Positions 54,092 through 64,000 of a DNA stretch of 64,000 bases are shown piece by piece. Position numbers and translations under genes: made by a program. Location: contig NZ_JACSRA010000018.1 of NCBI RefSeq assembly GCF_014836335.1, positions 1 through 64,000 on the forward strand, read 5' to 3'. Below the pieces are notes generated by a model that was not told the origin of the DNA, did no database searches, and saw nothing but the letters and a program-made list of their open reading frames with translations. How positions within the stretch are numbered: position 1 is the first letter of the stretch; each line of letters opens with the position of its first letter. The stretch is from Clostridium cibarium (GTDB lineage Bacteria; Bacillota; Clostridia; Clostridiales; Clostridiaceae).

Positions 54092-55183
54092 TTATTTAAC
54101 AAAATAATATTCATAATTATCTTTCGCACGAAAATCAACCATTACTCCCACCTTTATTTCATCTATTAATGGTGTTTCAACGATATCCTTTTCTCCTATT
54201 TTCATAGAAATTATTCTTCCGCATTTGATATTATTGTTGTTTTTATTATAAGCAAATATTTTATTGCCTACTTTTAATCGCTGATAATTAACTTCTAAAC
54301 ATATTATTCTATTATCAATAATCTTTATCGGTTCATTGAGTTTTTCCTTATTCGCATACTCAAATTCATACTCTACTATCTTTTTATCAAGTATTTCATT
54401 TATTGACTTAATTAATATATCAACATAATTCAAGCAATCTGACATTAAAAGTAAAGATAACAAATTGTCACTTATTATACCATGTGCTATTTGATTTCTT
54501 CTTTCAGCTAAATCTTCTAATTTAAAAAATAGTGTTTTATTATTTATATCAGCTATATCTTCCTTTTCTATAGATAGCTCTCTCATATTATACTCTATAA
54601 ATTTACTATTATTTTTCACTTCATTTAATATTCCTTGGATTCCAACATTATTATATATTTCATTAATAGATTCATACCTAAAGTTAGATGTGTGATGTAT
54701 AAAAGCATCCAAATTTAATGTATATTTTTTATCACTTAAACAGCTATTTAAATTTTTTATTACATCGCTTTTTTTTATATGTTCATATTTACTCATTGTA
54801 TCTATATACTTTAATAAATTAGCACAGAATATTATATGATTTTCAGTTATTTTATTAGGCAATCTATTATATTCCATGATAGTATTATTTAATATGCTTA
54901 AATATTCTTTTATACTTTCCTCAACATAATTTTCTAATATACCATACATTGTAACTATTATTAAATTATAATCATACATTTTTTTTGTTTTAAGTTTTTG
55001 TAATGATCCAACGAATTCCTTCAAATTGTGCAACTCTTTTAATTCTTTTAGCTCCTGATATTTATCAATCTTATCAAAAAGCTCCACCTCTATATCATCA
55101 AAAATTTTCATCTTTTCTGAAAGTTCTATATACTTCCTTAATCCATCTATCTTTTTAATGGCTTCAATTAATGCTAATTCCAT
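54092..55183 (-). CDS. HEPN-domain protein (MAE_28990/MAE_18760-like)
   Basis: This 363-residue protein has a helical N-terminus and a HEPN-like helical core. The core shows YNLIIVTMYGILENYVEESI (about residues 73-92) and, near residue 235, the nuclease signature ERRNQIAHG (R-x4-H). The last 100 residues are beta-rich. MAE_28990-type proteins are predicted RNases of abortive infection or toxin systems. The gene follows a DUF262 gene by 5 bases, with GGAGG before the ATG, so both form one operon. Confidence 0.8.
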   Translation of the reverse strand: MELALIEAIKKIDGLRKYIELSEKMKIFDDIEVELFDKIDKYQELKELKELHNLKEFVGSLQKLKTKKMYDYNLIIVTMYGILENYVEESIKEYLSILNNTIMEYNRLPNKITENHIIFCANLLKYIDTMSKYEHIKKSDVIKNLNSCLSDKKYTLNLDAFIHHTSNFRYESINEIYNNVGIQGILNEVKNNSKFIEYNMRELSIEKEDIADINNKTLFFKLEDLAERRNQIAHGIISDNLLSLLLMSDCLNYVDILIKSINEILDKKIVEYEFEYANKEKLNEPIKIIDNRIICLEVNYQRLKVGNKIFAYNKNNNNIKCGRIISMKIGEKDIVETPLIDEIKVGVMVDFRAKDNYEYYFVK

Positions 55184-55188
55184 AACAA

Positions 55189-56382
55189 TTATTCCTCCAA
55201 ATATGAAGTAAAGAAATCTCTATATAACTCTCTTCTCTGTTCTATATTAGATTTATTATTGTTTCTACCTTCAAAATACCCATAGTTCTTTTCATAGAAC
55301 TTAATTAAATCTTCTTGTATACTAGCATTAATTAAAAGTAATTTTTCTTTGTGTTCAAATAATTCAGATAGTACATACATTATAGCATCAAATACAGTCG
55401 TAGTAGCTTTATTTAACCAGTTCCATTTTCCATTTCTTTTTCTCCATAAATAAAAAGCATTTTCACCTAATAAATCATATGCAAATTCTATTATTCTTTC
55501 AAATTCAGCTTTTAAATCATTTAGTAAATTTTCATTATATAAATTAGCTTTTTTCATATAATAGTCAAAGAACTCATTTAATGTTCTACCTTGATATCCA
55601 TCTATTTGCCTCATTGCAAAAAACCTTAATACGTATTCAACATCTTTCATTTTGCTATACAGCTCATTTTCCATTAGATCATTTTCATAATCTATATGGT
55701 TTTGATATGAATCCTCTATTGGAACTCCAATTAAAATTTTTAGATATCTATTATCAGACAAACTTAGACATAGTTCATTCATTGGCCCATTATACAAAGC
55801 ATTCCTCGTTTCCTGACCTTCTAATTTAACCCCTCCATTATTAATTCTTTCAAAAACAATTTGCTTCATCCTCCGAGCTTCTGATTTACTCTTTGCCGTT
55901 TCTTGTAGAAGTATTAATGATGATATATATCGTCTATCTATTCCTTGTTTAATTTTAATCGGAAGCTCCTCATAGGTTCGCCCATTTAACTCCTCCCAAT
56001 ACTCAAGTCCCTCTAATTTAAATTTATTTTTATAAAATTGATCAATTGCAGTTAACCTCTGTAAACCATCCATAACTTCATAATGAGAATAATCGTCTTC
56101 ATACAAAAAAATAGGTGGAATTGGAACATTCATAATAAACGATTCTATTAACCTAGATTTTTTCTGATTATTCCATCTATGTCTTCTTTGAAAGTCAGGA
56201 TTAAGTTTGTATTTTCCACTATCAATCATTACAGGAATAGTATCTAATGGATATCTTCCTTGTTCTGTAACAATTCTCGATTCTCCAAGAAGATATTTTT
56301 TATTAATATCTTCATCACTTAAATTTTTCTGATTATCCGTGTTATCATCAAATTTTATAAATTCATTTTCATATAATCTCAT
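55189..56382 (-). CDS. DUF262 domain protein
   Basis: This 397-residue protein has the ParB/GmrS-like DUF262 domain: YPLDTIPVMIDSGKYKLNPDFQRRHRW (about residues 42-68), IPPIFLYEDD, YEVMDGLQRLTAIDQFY (about 109-125) and FERINNGGVKLEGQETRNAL. The DGQQR-like motif here is DGLQRL. In GmrSD restriction systems DUF262 binds and hydrolyses nucleotides. The C-terminal part has no HNH nuclease (DUF1524), so the partner HEPN protein probably supplies the effector activity. Confidence 0.85.
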   Translation of the reverse strand: MRLYENEFIKFDDNTDNQKNLSDEDINKKYLLGESRIVTEQGRYPLDTIPVMIDSGKYKLNPDFQRRHRWNNQKKSRLIESFIMNVPIPPIFLYEDDYSHYEVMDGLQRLTAIDQFYKNKFKLEGLEYWEELNGRTYEELPIKIKQGIDRRYISSLILLQETAKSKSEARRMKQIVFERINNGGVKLEGQETRNALYNGPMNELCLSLSDNRYLKILIGVPIEDSYQNHIDYENDLMENELYSKMKDVEYVLRFFAMRQIDGYQGRTLNEFFDYYMKKANLYNENLLNDLKAEFERIIEFAYDLLGENAFYLWRKRNGKWNWLNKATTTVFDAIMYVLSELFEHKEKLLLINASIQEDLIKFYEKNYGYFEGRNNNKSNIEQRRELYRDFFTSYLEE

Positions 56383-57054
56383 TATTATCCCTCACTCATC
56401 TAAATTTATTTTATATGCAAATTATACTATATTTGAATAAAAAAACAGTAACATCTAAACTTGATACTGATTACGTAGATTTTAATATAAGGGAACCTCG
56501 TCAAACCTCTCACTTAAAAATACGCTCTTTGTATTATAAATCATCTCAACTTCCCATTATAGACATAATCAGAAGTTAATTTAATATTGTCATTTTTATT
56601 ATTAATTGTTCTAAACATCTTAATAAATTTCTTTTTTGAATATTTATCCTCTTATTATTTTAACATTTTCTATTACAATTTTATAATTATTTCATAAAAT
56701 ACTATCATCCTCTATAAATTTTATTAATACTTCTCTCAAAACTGTAGTTTTGGACAACCTTTCCTCAATAAAATCCAACTCCCCCCAAATCCTCCACTCA
56801 ACTTGTCCAAAGCAAAATATAATGAGCCTATTCCCAAACCCTTGGTCCTAATAAAAATATCATTTCCTCTAGATGCCTCATCCATTATAAATTCTCTTCC
56901 CCAAAGCTCCGCAAGAGAATCAGAAAAAAGACAGGTGTTCCACTAGTCCACCTGATTCCCTTGCTCCGCCCTGTCCACTCACTTCATGGACATATCGGTA
57001 GCTTGGACAGGCATTACCAAAGGCTCCTTCCTCGCCTACCATAAAGCAAGTCCA
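56383..57054. other. Non-coding repeat-rich stretch
   Basis: No gene is seen. From about 56740 short motifs of the kind TTGTCCAAAG/CTTGGACAGG recur in both orientations (56750, 56813, 57012, 57048). GC content is clearly above the neighbours. These motifs continue at 57540-57680. Confidence 0.5.
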
Positions 57055-57395
57055 AGCCTTTGATTTATATAACAGGCTGCGCCTGTAAGTAGCTGCTCTA
57101 CCTCTTCTTATCTATCTTCCAATAAATTTCTCAATACTTTTAATAATCTATAACCTTTAGCTTTTATTTTTTATTTGTTACAATAACCACACTTATCTTC
57201 ATATACTCCTATACCCTATATACCTAATACCAATAATAACTTGGGCACCTAATCCCACACCCAAAATAGTACAGACCATTGCTCTACATTTCTAACCTTA
57301 TATGAGTTTTCCGACAAGCTCCAACCTCCTCTAAGGTAAGAACTGTTAGGGATTAGGCTAGTCCTATCTTTTGGTACCCGTAGGGGTGCATTTAC
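57055..57395 (+). repeat. Inverted structured element, left arm
   Basis: It starts with the hairpin AACAGGCTGCGCCTGT. An AT-rich spacer and a conserved domain follow: GGGCACCT, then ACACCCAAAATAGTACAG, then TAAGAACTGTTAGGGATTAG, then GGTACCCGTAGGGGTGCA. The same parts occur in the same order on the opposite strand at 60200-60530. The strong hairpins suggest a structured RNA or the ends of a mobile element. Confidence 0.6.
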
Positions 57396-57540
57396 TACGC
57401 TATAAAAAATGCTAGTCCAAATGATAGACTTGCTATTAAAGCAGTTCCATCATTTGAACTAGCTAGAATCATGAGTTACGCATAAATAAAAATGAATATA
57501 ACTCCCTATGTTGGCTTCGCCATTTTAGATGTGTGGTCCC

Positions 57541-57675
57541 CAAAATCCTTTGAACTACCCCAAGGGGAGTCCACTTTGTACAAACTTTTGTCCAAAGCCA
57601 GGATGTACTATCTTCTCACTTGGACAGCCCCAGGGGTGTCCACCTTTGACAATCTATTGTCCAAGGGCTTGTCAT
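57541..57675. repeat. Imperfect tandem of ~65-bp hairpin units
   Basis: Unit 1 (CTACCCCAAGGGGAGTCCAC, then TTTTGTCCAAAGCC) and unit 2 (CAGCCCCAGGGGTGTCCACC, then ATTGTCCAAGGGC) align along their length. Each has a CCCC/GGGG hairpin and a TTGTCCAA box. Confidence 0.6.
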
Positions 57676-57715
57676 ATATACCTTTTCTGGATATTATCAA
57701 ATTTATTTGACTCAT

Positions 57716-58546
57716 TTATCTTATAAATGTAGTCATTTCACTTTCCATAGTATTTTCACTAATAAATTCTGTAGTATAATGCCAATTCTTTTTAATAAAA
57801 TTCACAAGCCAAAGTAGTCCCACTATTATACAAATAATTGAGAATATAAATACTGGTAATGTACCTGGTTGTTTTACCTCAGATTCTGCTATACTGTTTC
57901 CAAAAGTTAAATACTTAAGAAGCTCTATACCAAAATTATTCAGACAATGTATTACCATACCAGGAATTAAACTCTTGTATTTCATATATAGAATGCATAG
58001 TACTCCCCCTAAAATAGCTGGTGTTATGCCCTTGGTAAGGTGCATTGCTCCAAATATCACAGATGATATAACAATTGCCTTTGCAGGTGAATATTTTACA
58101 AGTAGCTTATTGAAAATAAGTCCTCTAAAAATAATTTCTTCACAAAATGGAGCAAATATGCATGCTGAAACAAAAGTTTCCACCCAATTTGTAGGAATAT
58201 TAATTGGATCACTTTGTCCATCCATTGGGAAAATTAACGTTATAATTGCAGTAAGTAAGAATAATATTCCTAGTCCCAATACTTGCGAAAAAATTCCACT
58301 TGTAAATATTTCAACAATTTTAAATCTAACAACCTTTAACCACACCTTAATGGATATTTTGAATTTGCTAAACTTATAAAAAATCAATACTGTTGGGAAA
58401 ATATACAAAGCAAGTGTTACACTAATAGACGCAGACATATAGCTACTCACATATAACAATTTGCAACATACTAACGATATAATAAATGTTACAATACTAC
58501 CAAAGATTAAATGTCTATATTTTATGCTTTTCAAAACCTCTATCAA
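57716..58546 (-). CDS. CPBP family intramembrane metalloprotease
   Basis: This 276-residue membrane protein has about eight helices and the complete CPBP motifs: EEIIFRGLIF (EExxxR), FGAMHL and HCLNNFG. CPBP (Rce1-like, Abi) proteases cleave peptides within the membrane and often serve bacteriocin immunity or processing. I prefer the TTG start at 58546, behind AAAGGA, over a GTG 14 codons upstream without a ribosome site. It lies between the two inverted elements. Confidence 0.85.
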   Translation of the reverse strand: MIEVLKSIKYRHLIFGSIVTFIISLVCCKLLYVSSYMSASISVTLALYIFPTVLIFYKFSKFKISIKVWLKVVRFKIVEIFTSGIFSQVLGLGILFLLTAIITLIFPMDGQSDPINIPTNWVETFVSACIFAPFCEEIIFRGLIFNKLLVKYSPAKAIVISSVIFGAMHLTKGITPAILGGVLCILYMKYKSLIPGMVIHCLNNFGIELLKYLTFGNSIAESEVKQPGTLPVFIFSIICIIVGLLWLVNFIKKNWHYTTEFISENTMESEMTTFIR

Positions 58547-58940
58547 ATTAATACATCCTTTCCAAAAGTTAAAAATATAAAATATCACTGCCCAAATTAT
58601 ACCATATATTTACTAAAAGAACTCTTTTTTATATTAAGTGTATTTCTATCTCATCCTTACTTGCAGCATGTTTGACCTTTTAGTCTTTCTAAATATGTCA
58701 ACGAAATATTTTATCATTGGTTCTATTTCAAAAAAGGGTTTTATATATTTTCTTAATATTCAAATTCCAAAGCTTTTTAAAGTGAATTTCAAAATGTTTC
58801 AGTAATCTTAATTTATTCAAATATAATAATATTTTTATATTACTTTTACTCCAAAAAGAAAAAAGCACTATTACTAAATTAAAAATTTATAGTCATAATA
58901 CTTTACTTATCTATACAAAAAATAGAGTTAATATTTTAAC
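58547..58940. other. Intergenic region
   Basis: AT-rich. No coding frame with a ribosome site is seen. Confidence 0.5.
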
Positions 58941-59273
58941 TTAACTCCATATTCCAGTCCTATATTTCTTTTGTGTCTTAACAAATTTAATTATACTTAT
59001 AACAACGCCTACCATATATACTATAGCTCCAACAACTTTATAATTTTCATTATTAAGTAGCCCTAATATTCCTAATATCATCATTGTGGTTCCCATTATA
59101 ATATATGCTTTTCCAATAGATTCTGTATATCCTTTTACGTCTTCTTTCTTAACATTTCTATTATTATAACCATTAATTAAAGTTATTTTTTGCTTTTTCC
59201 AAATTATCAATCCTATTAAACTAAATAAAAATCCCATTAATATAACTATAAAAGAAAAAGTACTACTTATCAT
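58941..59273 (-). CDS. DUF3784-like membrane protein
   Basis: This 110-residue protein has three helices and the DUF3784-like LINGYNNRNVKKEDVKGYTESIGKAYIIMG segment after the first helix (about residues 33-62). These small proteins are common in Firmicutes and have no known function. Confidence 0.72.
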   Translation of the reverse strand: MISSTFSFIVILMGFLFSLIGLIIWKKQKITLINGYNNRNVKKEDVKGYTESIGKAYIIMGTTMMILGILGLLNNENYKVVGAIVYMVGVVISIIKFVKTQKKYRTGIWS

Positions 59274-59400
59274 TTTTTATCACCCTGATCATCTTTCTTC
59301 TCATCTTGAAATTACTAACTACTACTATTATATAAAACAAGAATTATTTTGTATATATAACAAAATTGTACTACCTAACATTATAGCTAAACATAGTTTT

Positions 59401-59785
59401 TTATTTTAAAAAATCACTTATATTAAGTCCTAATGCCATAGATATTCTATTTATTGTACTTATACTTGGATTACTCATTTTACCTCTTAAAAGCTTATAA
59501 CAATAAGTGTTACTTACTCCACTTACCTTAGATAACTTGTAGGCTGTAATATTATTCTCCTTACAATATTTTTGTAAGTATTCTATTCCTTTTATACTTA
59601 GTTCCCTCTTTCTTAATAAAATCCCATCCCCAAAGATTTTAAAACGGTAAGCAATAACTGCCTATGTATTTTCCTTTTTCAAAATCAACAATTATATCAT
59701 CTAATAAGAAAATTTTTATACTATCTTCTGATCCTGATATAAAATGCTCCAATGTAAACTCTTTATTCCTATCCCTAAATCTCAT
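59401..59785 (-). pseudogene. Broken helix-turn-helix gene
   Basis: The last 75 codons read IEYLQKYCKENNITAYKLSK, VSGVSNTYCYKLLRGKMSNP and SISTINRISMALGLNISDFL, a normal XRE fold. No ATG, GTG or TTG with ribosome site fits this frame. Upstream in another frame MRFRDRNKEFTLEHFISGSE to DDIIVDFEKGKYIGSYCLPF is open (59639-59785). Both pieces may be one gene with a frameshift. Confidence 0.6.
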
Positions 59786-60199
59786 CCCATTGTCTACCTT
59801 TCTTTCATCGTTAGAATTCGTTAAATGCTGTCCTAAAAGGCGCCTTCAGTGTACTCAAGATATATCGGGTTATATCGAAGAAAGAAAGTTGAACATATGA
59901 AAGGCCAATCAAATCTATTCTCAAAATGAAATTGGCTAATGTCTATGTTTATCGGTAGATGCTGCGCATCAGGATGTATCGATAAATATAGGCTTAGTCA
60001 TAATATTTGTACATTTAAACAATCAAGAAAAGGAGGGTGGGTGGGTTGTGTCCACCTCTTCCTGCCTCACGCATATTCCACCTTAATCCTCTTCTAAAAA
60101 TATAAAAAGCATATATATAACAAATTAAAATAAGGTGGCCATCTAAAGCATCTTAAAATCTATAAAATCTTTACCTAATAAATAAAAGAATATAGAACA
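59786..60199. other. Non-coding stretch with a long hairpin
   Basis: 59943-59992 is an imperfect palindrome: CTATGTTTATCGGTAGATGC and its complement-like half GCATCAGGATGTATCG, then ATAAATATAG. A purine-rich AAAGGAGGGTGGGTGGG lies at 60030-60046. No coding frame is seen. Confidence 0.5.
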
Positions 60200-60530
60200 A
60201 ACAATTGCACCCCTGCGGGTACCTGAAAAAGGACTAGCTTAATCCCTAACAGTTCTTAATTCATAGCTGGCTTGAGCTTGTTGAAAGACAGATAGGAACT
60301 TAGAAATATAGGGTAATAGCCTGTACTTTTTCGGGTGCAGGTACCAGGTGCCCTATTTCTTTTTATATGGTATATCTATAATAGCAGTATATATAGATAC
60401 ATATATAAGACTATATAAAAATTATAGATATAATAAATAAAATTAACTAATCATTTAAGGTTTATTTGAAACTATATTAAATCAATTTTGTATATTAGCC
60501 ATAAGTGCAGCCTGCAGGCTGTTCTATTTT
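60200..60530 (-). repeat. Inverted structured element, right arm
   Basis: On the minus strand it reads AACAGCCTGCAGGCTG, AT-rich spacer, GGGCACCTGGTACCTGCACCC, then AAAAAGTACAGGCTATTACCC, then TAAGAACTGTTAGGGATTAA, then CAGGTACCCGCAGGGGTGCA. The order and spacing match the left arm. This copy keeps better base pairing (GGTACCTGCACCC). Confidence 0.6.
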
Positions 60531-60604
60531 ATTTTTTTACTTTGGACTAGTTTTATGTAATAGGAGCACATGTTAGGTTAACAAATAAAAACAAAGTTAG
60601 AGAA

Positions 60605-63600
60605 GTTCACATTCCTTATAGTTAATATAAAACTTGGAATATTAGAAACTGGAATATTAAAAGCATTTGGGTTCACATTCCTTATAGTTAATATAAAACA
60701 TAAAGCAAAGTTATTTGTATGTGGAGAAAATCATTGTTCACATTCCTTATAGTTAATATAAAACGTTCTGGAAATAGCCAATATTCAAAGGGACTGTGTA
60801 GTTCACATTCCTTATAGTTAATATAAAACTGGCTTTAAGAGGAACTGGTAAGACTATTGTACTAGACTTCACATTCCTTATAGTTAATATAAAACTCGTC
60901 AAAGGGAAGCCTTAAGTACAGTTTTGCCTATATTCACATTCCTTATAGTTAATATAAAACCTCCTTTAGTTAATCTGTTTGCTTCATCCATTACTAATTC
61001 ACATTCCTTATAGTTAATATAAAACATTCTCATTTAAACATTTCATAAAACAACCTCCTTAAATTCACATTCCTTATAGTTAATATAAAACTGATGTAAT
61101 GAATTAGCTGTTGCTCCAACTACGCTAAATTCACATTCCTTATAGTTAATATAAAACGCAAGAACTAAGGAAGGCTTAAAATCAGCAAAAGCAATTCACA
61201 TTCCTTATAGTTAATATAAAACCAGGATGTCCTTTACTAAGTTCATCAAGTATACTTTGATTCACATTCCTTATAGTTAATATAAAACCTGATAGTGCTT
61301 TCACTGTTCAAATAAACAAGAATAAATTCACATTCCTTATAGTTAATATAAAACTTAAAATTTAGTGAGGTGATTTTATGGGTTTTCTCGGATTCACATT
61401 CCTTATAGTTAATATAAAACTAAGGGTATGGGAAATTAGTAAAAACACTCACCACTATTCACATTCCTTATAGTTAATATAAAACACGGTTCAAAAACAA
61501 CTGTAGATGGATTTACACAGTTATTCACATTCCTTATAGTTAATATAAAACGAAAAGATATTATAGAAGGAATTATAAAGGGGATAAAATTCACATTCCT
61601 TATAGTTAATATAAAACTGTATATATATCATTAAGTATACTTTCAGTTACCCAATTCACATTCCTTATAGTTAATATAAAACTCTATATCCTCATAAACG
61701 CTTTTTTTACTACCGCTAATTCACATTCCTTATAGTTAATATAAAACTACTATGTTTTGGGAATCTAACGCATATGCAGACAAATTCACATTCCTTATAG
61801 TTAATATAAAACACTTATCAAACAAATTCAAAAGCAAGAGTAGTCGAAATTCACATTCCTTATAGTTAATATAAAACTTGAACTCGGTCATTTCTTCGTC
61901 CATATCATTGTCAATTCACATTCCTTATAGTTAATATAAAACCAGGTTTAAAAGATAAGAATGACAAAGAGATTTATGATTCACATTCCTTATAGTTAAT
62001 ATAAAACTGTTATTAGACTTAATTAATAGATATAGAAATCAAAATTCACATTCCTTATAGTTAATATAAAACCTTAGTAATATATTTGTTCCCCGGTAGT
62101 CTGCACTATTCACATTCCTTATAGTTAATATAAAACGTGTTGGACTTGCATATGCAATTAAGTATACAAAGAAATTCACATTCCTTATAGTTAATATAAA
62201 ACAAATTAGAATAAGAAGTGAAAATGAAAATAAATTAAATTCACATTCCTTATAGTTAATATAAAACAGATATTACAGCTACATCTATGAAAACTTATAT
62301 CCAATTCACATTCCTTATAGTTAATATAAAACGTATATTAATTTTAGTATTTCTGTTTACAATTGATAATTCACATTCCTTATAGTTAATATAAAACGTT
62401 ATTTACTAATTTGCTTGTTGCATCACAAAATGAATTCACATTCCTTATAGTTAATATAAAACAAATCAATCCTTGATATGCATAGTGTCAACTTGTTATA
62501 TTCACATTCCTTATAGTTAATATAAAACATGTACTGAATGATATAGAGCTAAAAAAGAAATCTATTCACATTCCTTATAGTTAATATAAAACTAAATCAT
62601 CAATAAATGCTTGTACTAAATGTGTATCATTCACATTCCTTATAGTTAATATAAAACTTGTATTAATATAGTAGATAAAATTCCTGTGGCGATAATTCAC
62701 ATTCCTTATAGTTAATATAAAACAAGACAGGCTAGAAGATATGCTTAGATTTTTGAAAGATTCACATTCCTTATAGTTAATATAAAACTAAATTAGATAG
62801 AGAAGGAAATCCAATCTTGCCAGAATTCACATTCCTTATAGTTAATATAAAACGAGCCACTTCCAGCACCACTAACATTGCCCACACTTACATTCACATT
62901 CCTTATAGTTAATATAAAACGCTCTAAAGCTAAACACACATGGTAATGAGGATGATAATTCACATTCCTTATAGTTAATATAAAACTCTCATCATTAACT
63001 GATTTACTTGGAAGAATTGAAAAATTCACATTCCTTATAGTTAATATAAAACTAGATTCGGTTTTAGATGATATTGTCGTAGTGTCACAATTCACATTCC
63101 TTATAGTTAATATAAAACGTTATAGATTGTAGAAAATCAACCTTGGAGTGGATTATTCACATTCCTTATAGTTAATATAAAACCTTCGCATCTAACTCTA
63201 CCACAACCGCCACCAAACGCATTCACATTCCTTATAGTTAATATAAAACACAATCTGCTCCTTCTTTGTCTTATGTAATTTTTACATTCACATTCCTTAT
63301 AGTTAATATAAAACGATTCAATTCATTATAATGGATTAGGATATACAATATTATTCACATTCCTTATAGTTAATATAAAACAAAGAAGGTTAATACAAAA
63401 ACAAATGAGACAACTGGATTCACATTCCTTATAGTTAATATAAAACACAGAAATAGACCGAGACAGCCAAGTTTTATTTTGTATTCACATTCCTTATAGT
63501 TAATATAAAACTATGCAGTAGCAGTTACTTACAGTGATATGTATTTGAATTCACATTCCTTATAGTTAATATAAAACTAGCAAGTATTATTAAATTACTA

Positions 63601-64000
63601 TCAAGCTTATAGATTCACATTCCTTATAGTTAATATAAAACATGTTATGGAAGAATGCGATAGAAGAATTAAGAAATAATTCACATTCCTTATAGTTAAT
63701 ATAAAACCTAAAGAAACAGCAGCAAAAATAAGAAAGTTAAGACAATTCACATTCCTTATAGTTAATATAAAACGAGTATGGATGATAGCAATTTTAATGC
63801 GGGATTGACTATTCACATTCCTTATAGTTAATATAAAACCTGGTATATAGAAGAAAGTGAGGAAGATTAAATGAATAATTCACATTCCTTATAGTTAATA
63901 TAAAACAAGCATTTTCTTACCACGTGGAGGAGTTGGGGGAATAATTCACATTCCTTATAGTTAATATAAAACAGGCAAAATACAGCGGACATTGCAAACG
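60605..64000 (-). CRISPR. Type I-B-like CRISPR array, at least 52 repeats
   Basis: I count 52 repeats of 29 bases, the last at 63944-63972, with 51 complete spacers of 35-38 bases and a partial one at the window end. On the minus strand the repeat begins GTTTTATATTAAC and ends GGAATGTGAAT, the clostridial I-B type known from C. difficile. All copies are the same except at the last base, where the five at the left end carry C or G in place of T. Decay at that end marks it as leader-distal. Transcription should therefore run leftward from a leader beyond 64000. No cas gene is in the window. Short open frames inside are artefacts of repeats. Confidence 0.97.

Noticed and set aside
57055..57395. 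Group II intron or its domain V
   Set aside because: No reverse transcriptase is encoded nearby and the GAGC...AAAGTC-type domain V is not found.
56740..57400. Possible tRNA or rRNA fragment because of raised GC content
   Set aside because: I could not find a cloverleaf, a GTTCRANNC T-loop or conserved rRNA segments. The hairpins repeat instead.
60200..60600. CRISPR leader at the left end of the array
   Set aside because: The leftmost repeats are the degenerate ones and the repeat orientation points leftward, both marking this side as the trailer. The sequence here is an inverted copy of 57.1-57.4 kb instead.
62793..63816. Short frames with repeated FILTIRNVN
   Set aside because: They are translations of CRISPR repeats and spacers, not genes.

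Overview
The window is a low-GC, AT-biased chromosome segment that reads as Clostridium sensu stricto. The support is clostridial codon use, strong AGGAGG-type ribosome binding sites, a pyruvate formate-lyase, DUF438/hemerythrin-type proteins, a type I-B CRISPR repeat of the clostridial GTTTTATATTAAC family, and relics of a clostridial sigma/YvrJ/DUF1659/DUF2922 cassette. The species cannot be fixed from sequence reading alone.

Region 1 (1-8.3 kb) is housekeeping. It holds a PRC-barrel protein and a minus-strand queuosine operon queD-queE-folE-queC-queF. A preQ1-I riboswitch followed by an intrinsic terminator precedes the operon. Divergent from it is pflB (+), then a MATE exporter and a DUF488 protein.

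Region 2 (8.5-22 kb) is a headless phage-derived locus. It has a repressor/operator switch, DnaD-like and DnaB-like replication genes, an ArpU-type late regulator, and an uninterrupted siphophage tail set from tail terminator to S74-type fibre, plus a holin. There is no terminase, portal, capsid or integrase. The boundary falls exactly at the tail terminator gene, as expected for an F-type tailocin or a tidy prophage deletion. A second holin and a YmaF-like protein sit beyond the repressor.

Region 3 (22-32 kb) holds an AAC(3)-family acetyltransferase, a polysaccharide deacetylase, a ThDP-dependent 2-keto acid decarboxylase, a frameshifted PixA/AidA-like gene, a small secreted-peptide cassette, a lipoprotein and a DUF438/hemerythrin/PAS protein.

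Region 4 (32-48 kb) is a mosaic of small secreted and membrane proteins mixed with gene relics. It contains two CBM21-like secreted proteins, a double-glycine bacteriocin-like precursor beside a broken HlyD exporter, a YiiX/NlpC-like hydrolase, a second copy of the peptide cassette, a sugar-binding protein and a lipase. Several short segments (DUF2922 tails, a terminator hairpin family, an FAD-oxidoreductase tail) recur in two or more places, so the region was built by duplication and deletion.

Region 5 (48-64 kb) is a defence island. It has a 1546-residue SIR2-STAND (Avs5-like) protein between ~50-bp direct repeats, a DUF262 plus HEPN pair, a CPBP membrane protease inside a pair of ~330-bp inverted structured repeats, and a CRISPR array of at least 52 repeats running off the right edge. 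Repeat orientation and leader-distal repeat decay indicate transcription on the minus strand, with the leader and probably the cas genes to the right of the window.
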